24,121 nt of DNA from the NCBI GenBank assembly GCA_910585865.1, contig CAJUGO010000021.1, positions 1 to 24,121 of the forward strand, read 5' to 3'. Below the pieces are notes generated by a model. That model saw only the letters and a program-made list of their open reading frames with translations, was not told the DNA's origin and did no database searches. Both the position numbers and the translations under genes were made by a program. This stretch comes from an uncultured Ruminococcus sp. GTDB taxonomy: Bacteria; Bacillota; Clostridia; Oscillospirales; Acutalibacteraceae. Below are positions 14,742 to 22,900 of the stretch, in pieces (the stretch's first letter is position 1; each line of letters opens with the position of its first letter).

Positions 14742-15341
14742 TTAGTTCAACCCTTTTTCCTGTTCAAACAAAATCGCCCTGCACGGTGCAGCTTCAAATC
14801 CGCCCATCTTAACAGGAAAAGCACATAAATCATATTCTCCGTCATCTATTGCCGACAAATTAAGATTCTCCAGAATTGCTATTCCGGCACGAGCAAGTTC
14901 AAGATGCGGTTTATTTTCATCAAAAGGCGGAGCAATTGATGCAGCATCTGTACCTACAAGTACAACGCGGCTTGATGCCAAAACAATTGCAGCAGAATGT
15001 GAGATAAAAGTATTGCCCTCTCCGTGAAACAGAATTCGTTTTTTACAGTATGGCAAAAGTTTCTCCATATCCTCTCCCGTAAGAATTCCGTCAACAGAAA
15101 TAACTGTACATTTTCCGTAAAAAGTATTCAATCTCATATTATTTATTGCATTTCCGTCTGCACAATAGTGAAATGGTGCATCAATGTGAGTTCCTGAGTG
15201 AACAGACATTGAAACCTTTGACAAATTATATTCATCTCCATTTTCAATGCTTTTAACCATCTCATATGATGTTTCAGGATCACCGTCGTAAACGGGAGTA
15301 TTTAAAGTATCTCTTGAAATATCATGAATAATCAACACCAT
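14742..15341 (-). CDS. Cyclase-family metal hydrolase
   Basis: 199 residues, family of kynurenine formamidase and isatin hydrolase (Cyclase, PF04199-like). HSGTHIDAPFH at 48-58 gives the metal ligands His48, His52 and Asp54 with His58 as the catalytic candidate; GFEAAPCRAIL at 181-191 is the conserved C-terminal segment. The true substrate in gut Firmicutes is uncertain, and no tryptophan-breakdown genes are nearby, so kynurenine formamidase is not claimed. The ribosome site is weak (AGGGGTG directly before the ATG), and a GTG start at the next codon is possible. First gene of a three-gene leftward operon. Confidence 0.85.
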   Translation of the reverse strand: MVLIIHDISRDTLNTPVYDGDPETSYEMVKSIENGDEYNLSKVSMSVHSGTHIDAPFHYCADGNAINNMRLNTFYGKCTVISVDGILTGEDMEKLLPYCKKRILFHGEGNTFISHSAAIVLASSRVVLVGTDAASIAPPFDENKPHLELARAGIAILENLNLSAIDDGEYDLCAFPVKMGGFEAAPCRAILFEQEKGLN

Positions 15342-15670
15342 GCACCCCTATTCAACGAAACTGTTTCATTATTAATATACATTTATACTCAAACACAATT
15401 AAATTGATTTATATAATTTTTGAGCTAATAACATAAAACAAGGAAAACAGCTGCCGTCAAAAGGCGATATGATATATAAAGTTAAGTATTCTCTGTTAAC
15501 AGATTTTTGTTATTTAACTCCGCTTAATATTAGTATATCATATTTTATATAGAGTTGCATAGCCCCAAAACGCAAAAAAACAATATGGCGTTACATCAAG
15601 TTCGTACAAACAGCTTTATATAAAAACTCCATTGCTGTACCATATACAATTAAATTCTTCTCATAAATAA
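15342..15670. promoter_or_regulatory. Gap with nested inverted repeats upstream of the cyclase operon
   Basis: No gene. Roughly concentric repeats: ATATGATAT (15467-15475) with ATATCATAT (15535-15543), AGTTAA (15480-15485) with TTAACT (15514-15519), and a self-complementary CTGTTAACAG (15493-15502). A short palindrome GAAAC-T-GTTTC lies at 15357-15367, near the start of the cyclase gene. The promoter of the leftward operon must lie here, but no strong -35/-10 pair is evident. Confidence 0.4.
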
Positions 15671-15697
15671 AAAACAACCCCGCAGAAACCTGCGGGG
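15671..15697 (-). terminator. Terminator of the dockerin starch-binding gene
   Basis: CCCCGCAG (15678-15685) pairs with CTGCGGGG (15690-15697) over a 4-nt loop; on the minus strand it is followed by TTGTTTTTTA. A textbook intrinsic terminator about 40 nt after the stop at 15739. Confidence 0.93.
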
Positions 15698-15738
15698 CTT
15701 TAAAAGCAATTGTGTTAGATATTAATCAAAACGTAAGA

Positions 15739-17712
15739 TTAATCAGCTACTGCCTGACCAACAAGATATGTATTGTAACCGAGGTCAGCAATGTACTTCT
15801 GGATAAGTGTAACATCCTGAATTGATACTCTTCCGTCACCGTTTACGTCACAAATCTTAATCTGCTCAGGAGAAGCCTGTACAAGACCAACAGAAATCTT
15901 CTGAATCTCTGTAGCATCTGTTATTGTAATTCTTCCGTCGCCGTCAGCATCGCCGTATACTGTCTTTGCAGGTGTCTTATCTATTGCATTAACTGTAAAT
16001 ACTGCACCTGTTTTAGCAGCATAATTGAAGTTTGTGAGATCAAGAGTTAAGATGAGGTCACAAAGTTCCATACCTGTTGTATCAATTGTGATATTGTCGT
16101 TTGAGTTGTAAACAGCTTCTGTTTCAACATCAAAGCCGGCAAATACGCCGCCCCAGTTGTCTGACCAAGAGCCGTTTGCTGCAAACTTAACCTGATATGT
16201 GTCATACTCTTCAATATCAGTGTATCTAATCTGGTATACGTTATCAGAAATCATTTCCATCTCGTTTTCACGATCTGCAGGATCCCAAGCAACACCGTTG
16301 AGCCAATTGCCGTCACCGTTACCAACTGTAGCGATGAATTCAATTTCAAGGTCTGTTACCATTTCAACATATTTGCCTTCTACACTGATAGCACTGGTAG
16401 CAGGATCAAATGTAACTGTAACATTACATACGTCTGTTACGTTAAATGTAATATTGTTGCCTGTTTCATCGCCAATCCAGTTCTGTGTACCGTCAGCAAG
16501 ATTTTCTACAACCTTAATCTGTAAGCTTTCGCCAGGCTGTGCATCTGCAAATGTTAATGTGTATACATCACCATTCTTAGTCATTACATTTTCAGGAGCT
16601 GCTGCTGGATCGCCTACCCAGTTAACTCCGCAAAATGCTTCTGAACCAGCCACTACATATACAGTCTCAGCAGGAACTGGTTCTGTTGGAACTGGCTCTG
16701 TTGGAACCGGCTCTGTTGGAACTGGCTCTGTTGGAGCTGGCTCTGTTGGAACTGGCTCTGTTGGAGCTGGCTCTGTTGGAACTGGTTCTGTTGGAACTGG
16801 CTCTGTTGGAGCTGGCTCTGTTGGAACTGGTTCTGTTGGAACTGGCTCTGTTGGAACTGGCGCTGTTGTAGCATTAGGATCAACGTTAAGAAGTTCAGCA
16901 ACCGTGCTGAGAGGAGCACAGTTAGGATATGCTTCAGGATCAGCAAGCTGTTCAGCATATGTTACAGCATAATCGTTGTAAACATCCATTGGATCTACAC
17001 CAAGCTCAGCACAGTCAGCCAGAACAAGCTCAGAAGTAATAATAGCGGCATTTTTAACAGCCCAGTTAAAGATAAACTGAGAAACAAGCTGTTCCTTTGG
17101 CTGATACTTACCGAAATTCTCACCTATAATCTTGCCTGTTGATGTAATAGACGCTCTTGGTCCGAATTCAGCAGCAAGATTAGCTTCTTTCCATGTAGCT
17201 CTGTCATCGAGTTTTGATGAGTCTTCTGTATTCTCAACCTTACCGCCTGTGCATACAATTGTTCCGCCGAGGCAGTCTTTTGACAATGTAACATTACATG
17301 TCTGATATGTATTCTTGTCTGCAGCCATTGTTGAGAAAATAATACCGTAATCACAGCCCTCTTTCAGACCGCCGTGTGGATCACCGGCAATTGCTGTTCC
17401 TTTATCATTATAAGCAATGTCGCAAAGCTTTGCTGTATCAAAATAATACAAGCCTGTTTCCGGATCCTGCTTACATTTTGTTGCCTTTGCCTGCCATGAA
17501 GGCTCGAATAATGTACTATCACCATATACATTGTAAAGATGACAATATACAGATTTTGTTGTGCCCCAATCTACTATATCAGCAGTTGGAAGTTCAAAAT
17601 AGATTTTTGTATCCTCAGCAGCTGATGCAGAAAAGATAGTAAGTCCTGTAAAACAGGAAGCTGCCATAAGCACTGCAAGCACTAAGCTGAGAACCTTTGA
17701 TGATTTTTTCAT
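15739..17712 (-). CDS. Secreted dockerin protein with starch-binding-like modules
   Basis: 657 residues. Signal peptide about 1-31 (MKKSSK, hydrophobic core, SASA). An N-terminal module (about 35-278) opens with a carbohydrate-binding-like stretch (KIYFELPTAD, WGTTKSVYCHLY). A Pro/Thr/Glu linker of twelve P-V/A-P-T-E units covers about 285-350. Two X25/SusE-like beta modules follow (about 352-445 and 447-575), and a type I dockerin closes it (585-657) with calcium loops at Asp588-Asp599 and Asp622-Asp633. No catalytic domain is visible. Known dockerins bind cohesins on scaffoldins, so this is probably a starch-binding part of an amylosome; the layout recalls R. bromii Sas20, from memory and not checked. 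AAAGGAGG precedes the ATG. Confidence 0.82.
   Translation of the reverse strand: MKKSSKVLSLVLAVLMAASCFTGLTIFSASAAEDTKIYFELPTADIVDWGTTKSVYCHLYNVYGDSTLFEPSWQAKATKCKQDPETGLYYFDTAKLCDIAYNDKGTAIAGDPHGGLKEGCDYGIIFSTMAADKNTYQTCNVTLSKDCLGGTIVCTGGKVENTEDSSKLDDRATWKEANLAAEFGPRASITSTGKIIGENFGKYQPKEQLVSQFIFNWAVKNAAIITSELVLADCAELGVDPMDVYNDYAVTYAEQLADPEAYPNCAPLSTVAELLNVDPNATTAPVPTEPVPTEPVPTEPAPTEPVPTEPVPTEPAPTEPVPTEPAPTEPVPTEPVPTEPVPTEPVPAETVYVVAGSEAFCGVNWVGDPAAAPENVMTKNGDVYTLTFADAQPGESLQIKVVENLADGTQNWIGDETGNNITFNVTDVCNVTVTFDPATSAISVEGKYVEMVTDLEIEFIATVGNGDGNWLNGVAWDPADRENEMEMISDNVYQIRYTDIEEYDTYQVKFAANGSWSDNWGGVFAGFDVETEAVYNSNDNITIDTTGMELCDLILTLDLTNFNYAAKTGAVFTVNAIDKTPAKTVYGDADGDGRITITDATEIQKISVGLVQASPEQIKICDVNGDGRVSIQDVTLIQKYIADLGYNTYLVGQAVAD
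16673..16867 (-). repeat. 15-bp tandem repeat coding PTEP linker
   Basis: Thirteen consecutive 15-bp units of the form GGAACTGGCTCTGTT (+ strand), coding for twelve P-V/A-P-T-E units and one altered PVPAE. Units differ mainly in GGAACTGG versus GGAGCTGG (Val versus Ala). Opposite-strand open frames over this stretch are by-products of the repeat. Confidence 0.95.
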
Positions 17713-17730
17713 CGTTAATTCCTCCTTTGT

Positions 17731-17785
17731 TAATTACTCATAATTTGAGTAATTACATTATATATTAAATTCTTTGCATTTACAA
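17731..17785 (-). promoter_or_regulatory. Promoter and inverted repeat of the dockerin protein gene
   Basis: Minus strand: -35 TTGTAA (17785-17780), 17-nt spacer, -10 TATAAT (17762-17757). A 10-bp inverted repeat TAATTACTCA (17731-17740), 5-nt loop, TGAGTAATTA (17746-17755) covers the expected start of transcription. It could be an operator or a stem at the mRNA 5' end. Confidence 0.65.
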
Positions 17786-17854
17786 GTGGTTTTTGTTAAT
17801 TTTATTAATTTTTTTAAGTTAATCTGCTTTTTAAACAGACAGCAGCCAAGCTAC

Positions 17855-17883
17855 TTGACATTGATAAAAAATGATTGTATTAT
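17855..17883 (+). promoter_or_regulatory. Promoter of glyS
   Basis: -35 TTGACA (17855-17860), 17-nt spacer, -10 TATTAT (17878-17883). The leader would be only about 30 nt, leaving no room for a T-box. Confidence 0.7.
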
Positions 17884-17919
17884 TCTATTATATATCAATA
17901 AAAAAGAGAGGTTTTAGTT

Positions 17920-19296
17920 ATGGAGAACAGTAAAAAAACCATGGACAAAATTGTAGCTCTGTGCAAAAACAGAGGTTTTGTATATCCTGGGTCTGAAATT
18001 TATGGAGGTCTGGCCAACACATGGGATTACGGTCCTTTAGGTATGGCTCTTAAAAATAACATTAAGCAGGCATGGCTTAAAAAATTTGTACAGGAAAATA
18101 AATATAATGTCGGTCTTGATTCTGCAATCTTGATGAACCCCCAAACTTGGATTGCTTCGGGGCATCTCGGCGGCTTTTCCGATCCTCTCATGGATTGTAA
18201 AGAGTGTAAAACACGCCATCGTGCCGATAACCTTATAGAAGATTTTGACGGCACAAGTGTTGCCGGATGGTCAAATGAAGATATGACCAGTTATATTAAT
18301 GAAAAGGAAATACCCTGCCCGAACTGCGGCAAACATAATTTTACTGATATCCGACAGTTTAACCTTATGTTTAAAACCTTCCAGGGAGTTACTGAGGACA
18401 GTAAAAATGAGATTTATCTTCGTCCTGAAACAGCACAGGGCATTTTTGTAAATTTCTCCAACATTCAAAGAACAAGCCGCAAAAAAGTTCCTTTTGGCGT
18501 TGCTCAAATCGGCAAATCATTCCGTAATGAAATTACACCGGGAAATTTCATTTTCCGTGTGCGTGAATTTGAACAAATGGAACTCGAATTTTTCTGTAAG
18601 CCTGGAACTGATCTTGAATGGTTTGAATACTGGAGAGGATTCTGCCGTGACTGGCTGTATTCTCTGAACATAAAAGAAGAGAATCTCAGACTTCGTGATC
18701 ATGCAAAAGAAGAACTCTGTTTTTATTCCAAAGCTACTACTGACTTTGAATACTTGTTCCCATTCGGTTGGGGCGAATTGTGGGGAGTTGCAGACAGAAC
18801 AGATTATGACCTTACTCAGCACAGCAATACAAGCGGAAAGGCTCTTGAATATTTTGATCCTCAAACAAATGAAAAGTACATTCCTTATGTTATTGAGCCT
18901 TCGCTTGGAGTTGAGCGTTTATTCCTTGCGCTTGTTGTTGAAGCATATGATGAAGAAATTATTGATGAAAAAGATACAAGGGTAGTATTAAGACTTCATC
19001 CTACTCTTGCTCCTTTTAAGGCATGCATTCTTCCGCTTTCCAAAAAGCTTAACGAACACGCTGAAAAAGTTTATGAGATACTTTCTAAAGACTTTATGGT
19101 TGACTATGATGATGCCGGTTCAATCGGAAAACGTTACAGAAGACAAGATGAAATCGGTACTCCTTTCTGCATTACATATGACTTCGACTCAATTGATGAC
19201 GGCTGTGTTACAGTCCGTGACCGTGACACAATGGATCAGGTAAGAATATCAATTGATAAACTTAGTGACTATATTGCTGAAAAAATTAAATTCTAA
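17920..19296 (+). CDS. glyS: Glycyl-tRNA synthetase, single-chain type
   Basis: 458 residues, class II synthetase of the homodimeric (alpha2) type, which charges tRNA-Gly with glycine. N-terminal GFVYPGSEIYGG and YGPLG belong to the active site; a zinc-binding insertion has Cys93/Cys96 and Cys133/Cys136. RPETAQGIF (168-176), motif 2 with FRNE at 201-204, and motif 3 EPSLGVERL follow, then an anticodon-binding domain with APFKACILPLS. AGAGAGG lies 8 nt upstream. It sits between two dockerin genes on the other strand, with its own promoter, and is not part of their unit. Confidence 0.96.
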   Translation: MENSKKTMDKIVALCKNRGFVYPGSEIYGGLANTWDYGPLGMALKNNIKQAWLKKFVQENKYNVGLDSAILMNPQTWIASGHLGGFSDPLMDCKECKTRHRADNLIEDFDGTSVAGWSNEDMTSYINEKEIPCPNCGKHNFTDIRQFNLMFKTFQGVTEDSKNEIYLRPETAQGIFVNFSNIQRTSRKKVPFGVAQIGKSFRNEITPGNFIFRVREFEQMELEFFCKPGTDLEWFEYWRGFCRDWLYSLNIKEENLRLRDHAKEELCFYSKATTDFEYLFPFGWGELWGVADRTDYDLTQHSNTSGKALEYFDPQTNEKYIPYVIEPSLGVERLFLALVVEAYDEEIIDEKDTRVVLRLHPTLAPFKACILPLSKKLNEHAEKVYEILSKDFMVDYDDAGSIGKRYRRQDEIGTPFCITYDFDSIDDGCVTVRDRDTMDQVRISIDKLSDYIAEKIKF

Positions 19297-19317
19297 TTTT
19301 ATTAAAAATTTAACAGA

Positions 19318-19367
19318 CAAGCATCACCACCTTTGGGAGCCAATACGCAGGAAGGTAACACAGCTTG
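19318..19367 (+). ncRNA. Candidate structured leader RNA before the small protein
   Basis: A GC-richer patch in an AT-rich gap. CAAGC (19318-19322) can pair with GCTTG (19363-19367), and inside it ACCTT (19329-19333) with AAGGT (19352-19356). It matches no riboswitch that I recognise. A further stem GACAGT (19409-19414) with ACTGTC (19424-19429) lies just before the ribosome binding site of the next gene. Low certainty; stems of 5 bp arise by chance. Confidence 0.25.
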
Positions 19368-19449
19368 ACAGCAACGGATTTTTCATTGACGTTGAATTAT
19401 AATAAATAGACAGTAAACAGAAAACTGTCAACTTGAAAGGAGCATCATT

Positions 19450-19647
19450 ATGGATGAATTAAAATTTATAATGGAGAAGTTTGTTGCATCCGGTTGGGAT
19501 TTAATATCTGTTCCGGCACAACAATGGTTAGACGGAAAATCTGATAAAGAAACTTTAATATCGGCAATAAAACAGGCAGATAAAGAGTGCGGAAGCTGCG
19601 GTTGTGATTTAGATCCGCTATATAAAAGAGCGTTGGAACTGATTTAA
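19450..19647 (+). CDS. Small conserved-looking CxxCxC protein, function unknown
   Basis: 65 residues with a strong AAAGGAG (19436-19442) 7 nt before the ATG. No signal peptide or membrane segment. The N-terminal half is amphipathic (MDELKFIMEKFVASGWDLI), then come VPAQQWLDG and a C-terminal CGSCGCDLDPLYKRAL with Cys47, Cys50 and Cys52, a possible metal-binding or redox site. The cysteine motif with DPLYKRA gives the impression of a small clostridial family without assigned function. It lies 153 nt after glyS on the same strand, followed by a terminator at 19730; it may have its own promoter. Confidence 0.75.
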   Translation: MDELKFIMEKFVASGWDLISVPAQQWLDGKSDKETLISAIKQADKECGSCGCDLDPLYKRALELI

Positions 19648-19729
19648 CTGCAATATTAGTTTTATTTTATATTTCTGTCCCACTGCGGCAATTTCTATGA
19701 AAATACCATAGTGTGCTACACCGTACAAA

Positions 19730-19766
19730 AAAGGCAAGGCAAACCAAAACGGTCTGTCTTGCCTTT
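19730..19766 (+). terminator. Terminator after the small CxxCxC gene
   Basis: AAAGGCAAG (19730-19738) pairs with CTTGCCTTT (19758-19766), with further inner pairing (CA with TG, ACC with GGT), then CGTTTCTTT. On the minus strand it also has a run of T, so it may work both ways. Confidence 0.85.
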
Positions 19767-19883
19767 CGTTTCTTTATAGAGTCACAATCTTAATCAATAG
19801 ATTTCGATACGAATGCTTTAAATAAATATTTACTATCTTTCGGTTAAACCGTTGAAATAGTTGAAATAACAATATAAAAGTAC

Positions 19884-19920
19884 AAATGACAGCTTCATTA
19901 ATAAAGTGAAGCTGTCATTT
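19884..19920 (-). terminator. Terminator of the pullulanase gene
   Basis: A perfect 14-bp stem AAATGACAGCTTCA (19884-19897) with its complement (19907-19920) and a 9-nt loop, 18 bp beyond the stop on the minus strand, followed there by GTACTTTTATA. Confidence 0.85.
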
Positions 19921-19938
19921 TCTATCAGTTAATAAAAT

Positions 19939-22900
19939 TTACCATGTTCCGTACAAATGATGCCAGCTTTCATCCATCTCTGATAAAGCATAGAATTTAA
20001 GCTCAGTTCCGTCAAATGGAATATCAATTGTCTGACTATTATTATTGTTAAAAATAATGTAATCGGTATCAGAAGGAACAGTTACAGTGTAAATAGCCTC
20101 GCCGTAATCATTTGTACCCGAATACTTCATTGCTGTACCCGGCCAGTCACTTTCCTCTCCATCTTGCCAATAGTAACAGTATATAGTACCTCCCCATTTT
20201 AACGAGTTAGTAAATGTAACTGTATAGGAGGAAGGCACCGGCTCTGTTGTAGAAGGCTGTGTGGGTGCCTGAGTAGTCGGCGGTTCTGTAGGTTTCTGAG
20301 TAGTAGGTGCTGCTGTAGTTTCAGGAGAAGTAGTCGATAAAGCCGTTGTAGACGGTACTGTTGTGGGTTCTTCCTGAACATTAATATAATTTCCTACATT
20401 TCCGGTGTCTGCTAATTCCGCAACATATTTCTGGATAAGTGTTACATCCTTAACCCCGATTCTTCCGTCTCCGTCACAATCAGCAACAAGCAATGATTTG
20501 TTACTAAGCATTTCAATCTCTACAGTATGCTTTTGAATTAATGTCGCATCAGTTATATTAATTCTTTTATCAAAGTTTACATCACCAATAAGCAATTTCT
20601 CTCCGGGTAATGTAGTAACCGGCTCTGTAGTTGGAACGGCTGTTGTCTGTGGTTCTGTAGTAAATGCCTCTGTAGTCTGCGGCTCTGTCGTTATTGGCGG
20701 TTCAGATGTTCCGTATAAATAAACTACATTAATTATTCCTGCTGCATAATTGCCGGTTGCATTGCCAGGAACAATTACATCGTTTCTACCTGTAAGTCCT
20801 GAAGTTGTGTATACAGCGGAATTTGTAACCTTTGCCTGCTCATTTACAGAATCGGCAACAAGCTTTTTACCCGTATTAACATCAATATGTGAAGTAATGA
20901 CCTTACTTGAGAATGTTACTGCCTTATTTTGAATCCATGCTTCTCCCGAAACAAGATAACCGCTTTCGCCCTGTCCCGGTTCCTGTCCGGTTCCAGAAGA
21001 AGGATGGAACATTACATATGTACTAGCTGCAGGAATTGTACACTTATACCAGTTATTTCCTTCACTCGTCATCAGTGTTGCCGTGTCCCATGTTCCGTTT
21101 GGCTCATCGCCCTGATCATTATAGGCATAACAGCGTATATTTCTCCAGCCATTAGAATCATAGTAATGAACGGTAGATGATGTATTATCAAGATTTTTAT
21201 ATACAAATGTTATTGTCTTGTCATTTCCGTCAAATGTACCGTAACTCTGAACAGGATACTTTTCTGTATCAAGCTGATATCCTTGTATTGAAGCAAAAGG
21301 AATTTCATAGACATCGCCTGCTCTAAGATGATATGACGCGTTATCTTTAATTGAACTTCCGCTTGAGTTTACATATTTTACAGTAAGATAACCGGACTGT
21401 ATGCCGCTTGAACTGTAAACAAAAGTAACATTATAGTTTTGTCCGCCAACAACTTTTCCTGATACAGCGCCCTGTGTGTCTATAAGTTCATTGTCAAACA
21501 AAATTGTTGTGTCGGGAAGTGCACGATAAGTTGAACCTTCTGCATACTTAGCTGTTGAAGTTTTAAGTACCTTTCCATTTTCATCAACATGCTTTGTGGT
21601 AAGTGTACCGAATTTTGTTTCAACATTACTAAGTCTTGAAAATGTGGATGACTGTACCAAAACTACAGCACTTCTTGCGGGAACAGAATAATTGTTTCCT
21701 GAAACTGTTCCAAGACTCTTTAGTCCGGCTGTTTTTCCATCTGCTACAATTGTCCAGCCGCTTGAATCAAGCGGAATCGAATAAGCCTGTGTTCCGCTGT
21801 TAACAAGAACACATACCTTGCCCCATTCGTCACTTTTGCTGTTAGAATATGTATAAGCAACTACATATCCGTAATTTGACTGGAATGCAGGTGTACTGAA
21901 TGAACTGCTTTTCATAGGAGTATAATTTTTACGAATCTGGAGAAGACCTTTATAATAAGCCGCAATGTCTGAATATGTCTTTACTCTTGTCCAGTCAATA
22001 GCATTTATTGAATCACTTGACTTATAACTATTGTGATCACCCTGCTTTGTACGGCAGAATTCCGATCCTGCCGTCATAAACGGAATACCCTGAGAAGTGA
22101 GCAGCAGACCCATGGCCTCCTTGACTTGACCTTTATAAGCTTCTGATGTTGATGTCCAAGCAGATGAGCCGTTGCTTTTAACAATTTTATCCCAAAGAAT
22201 AAGATTATCATGAGCATCAGCATAAGCTATCGTCTGAGAAGGCGCCTTTGCTCCAAATCCTTTTCCCTGAATACCTTTGACAACGTTATAAGTACTGTCG
22301 TTATTTCCCTGGATAAATCCTTTTGAAGTACCGTTCGTGTCACCTTTAATAGCATCGCGGTATGAGTCACAGAACATACCAACTCTTGCATCAAGAGAAG
22401 ATGCCTTTGACTGAGTACATCCGTCTGATATAGGAGTAGTGCCGCCTGTCCACGGTTCACCGTACATAAGAATCTTTTTTCCTGATCCGTCGCTGTAAAG
22501 ACCGTCAAGTGCTGAACGTATCTGATTCATGGTTGTAATATCATGAAGACCCATAAGGTCAAAACGGAATCCGTCTATATGGTATTCTTCTGCCCAGTAT
22601 TTTACAGATTCAATCATATATTTTCTGAACATAAGCTTATCGGATGCAGTTTCATTTCCGCATCCCGAACCGTTTGAATATGCAGAAGATGACGTCATTC
22701 TGTAGTAATAATTTGGTACAGTTCTTGTAAAACATGAATCACTTGAGAAAGTATGATTGTATACAACATCCATTACAACAGAAATTCCTCTGTCATGAAG
22801 AGCCTGTATCATTTGTTTAAATTCTGTAATTCTTGTATTGCCGTTATAAGGATCAGATGAATATGACCCCTCTGGGGCATTATAGTTTTGAGGATCATAT

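Noticed and set aside
16673..16867. CRISPR-like regular repeat
   Set aside because: Units are contiguous without spacers and code for a PTEP linker.
16199..16972. Long open frame (257 codons) opposite the dockerin protein gene
   Set aside because: It is produced by the 15-bp repeat, which has no stops in several frames; the minus strand has signal peptide, dockerin, promoter and terminator.
17780..17919. T-box leader of glyS
   Set aside because: The promoter at 17855-17883 leaves only about 30 nt of leader and no T-box elements are seen.
19365..19403. Promoter TTGACA (19365-19370) with TATAAT (19398-19403) for the small gene
   Set aside because: The spacer would be 27 nt, too long for a sigma-A promoter; no better -35 was found for that TATAAT.
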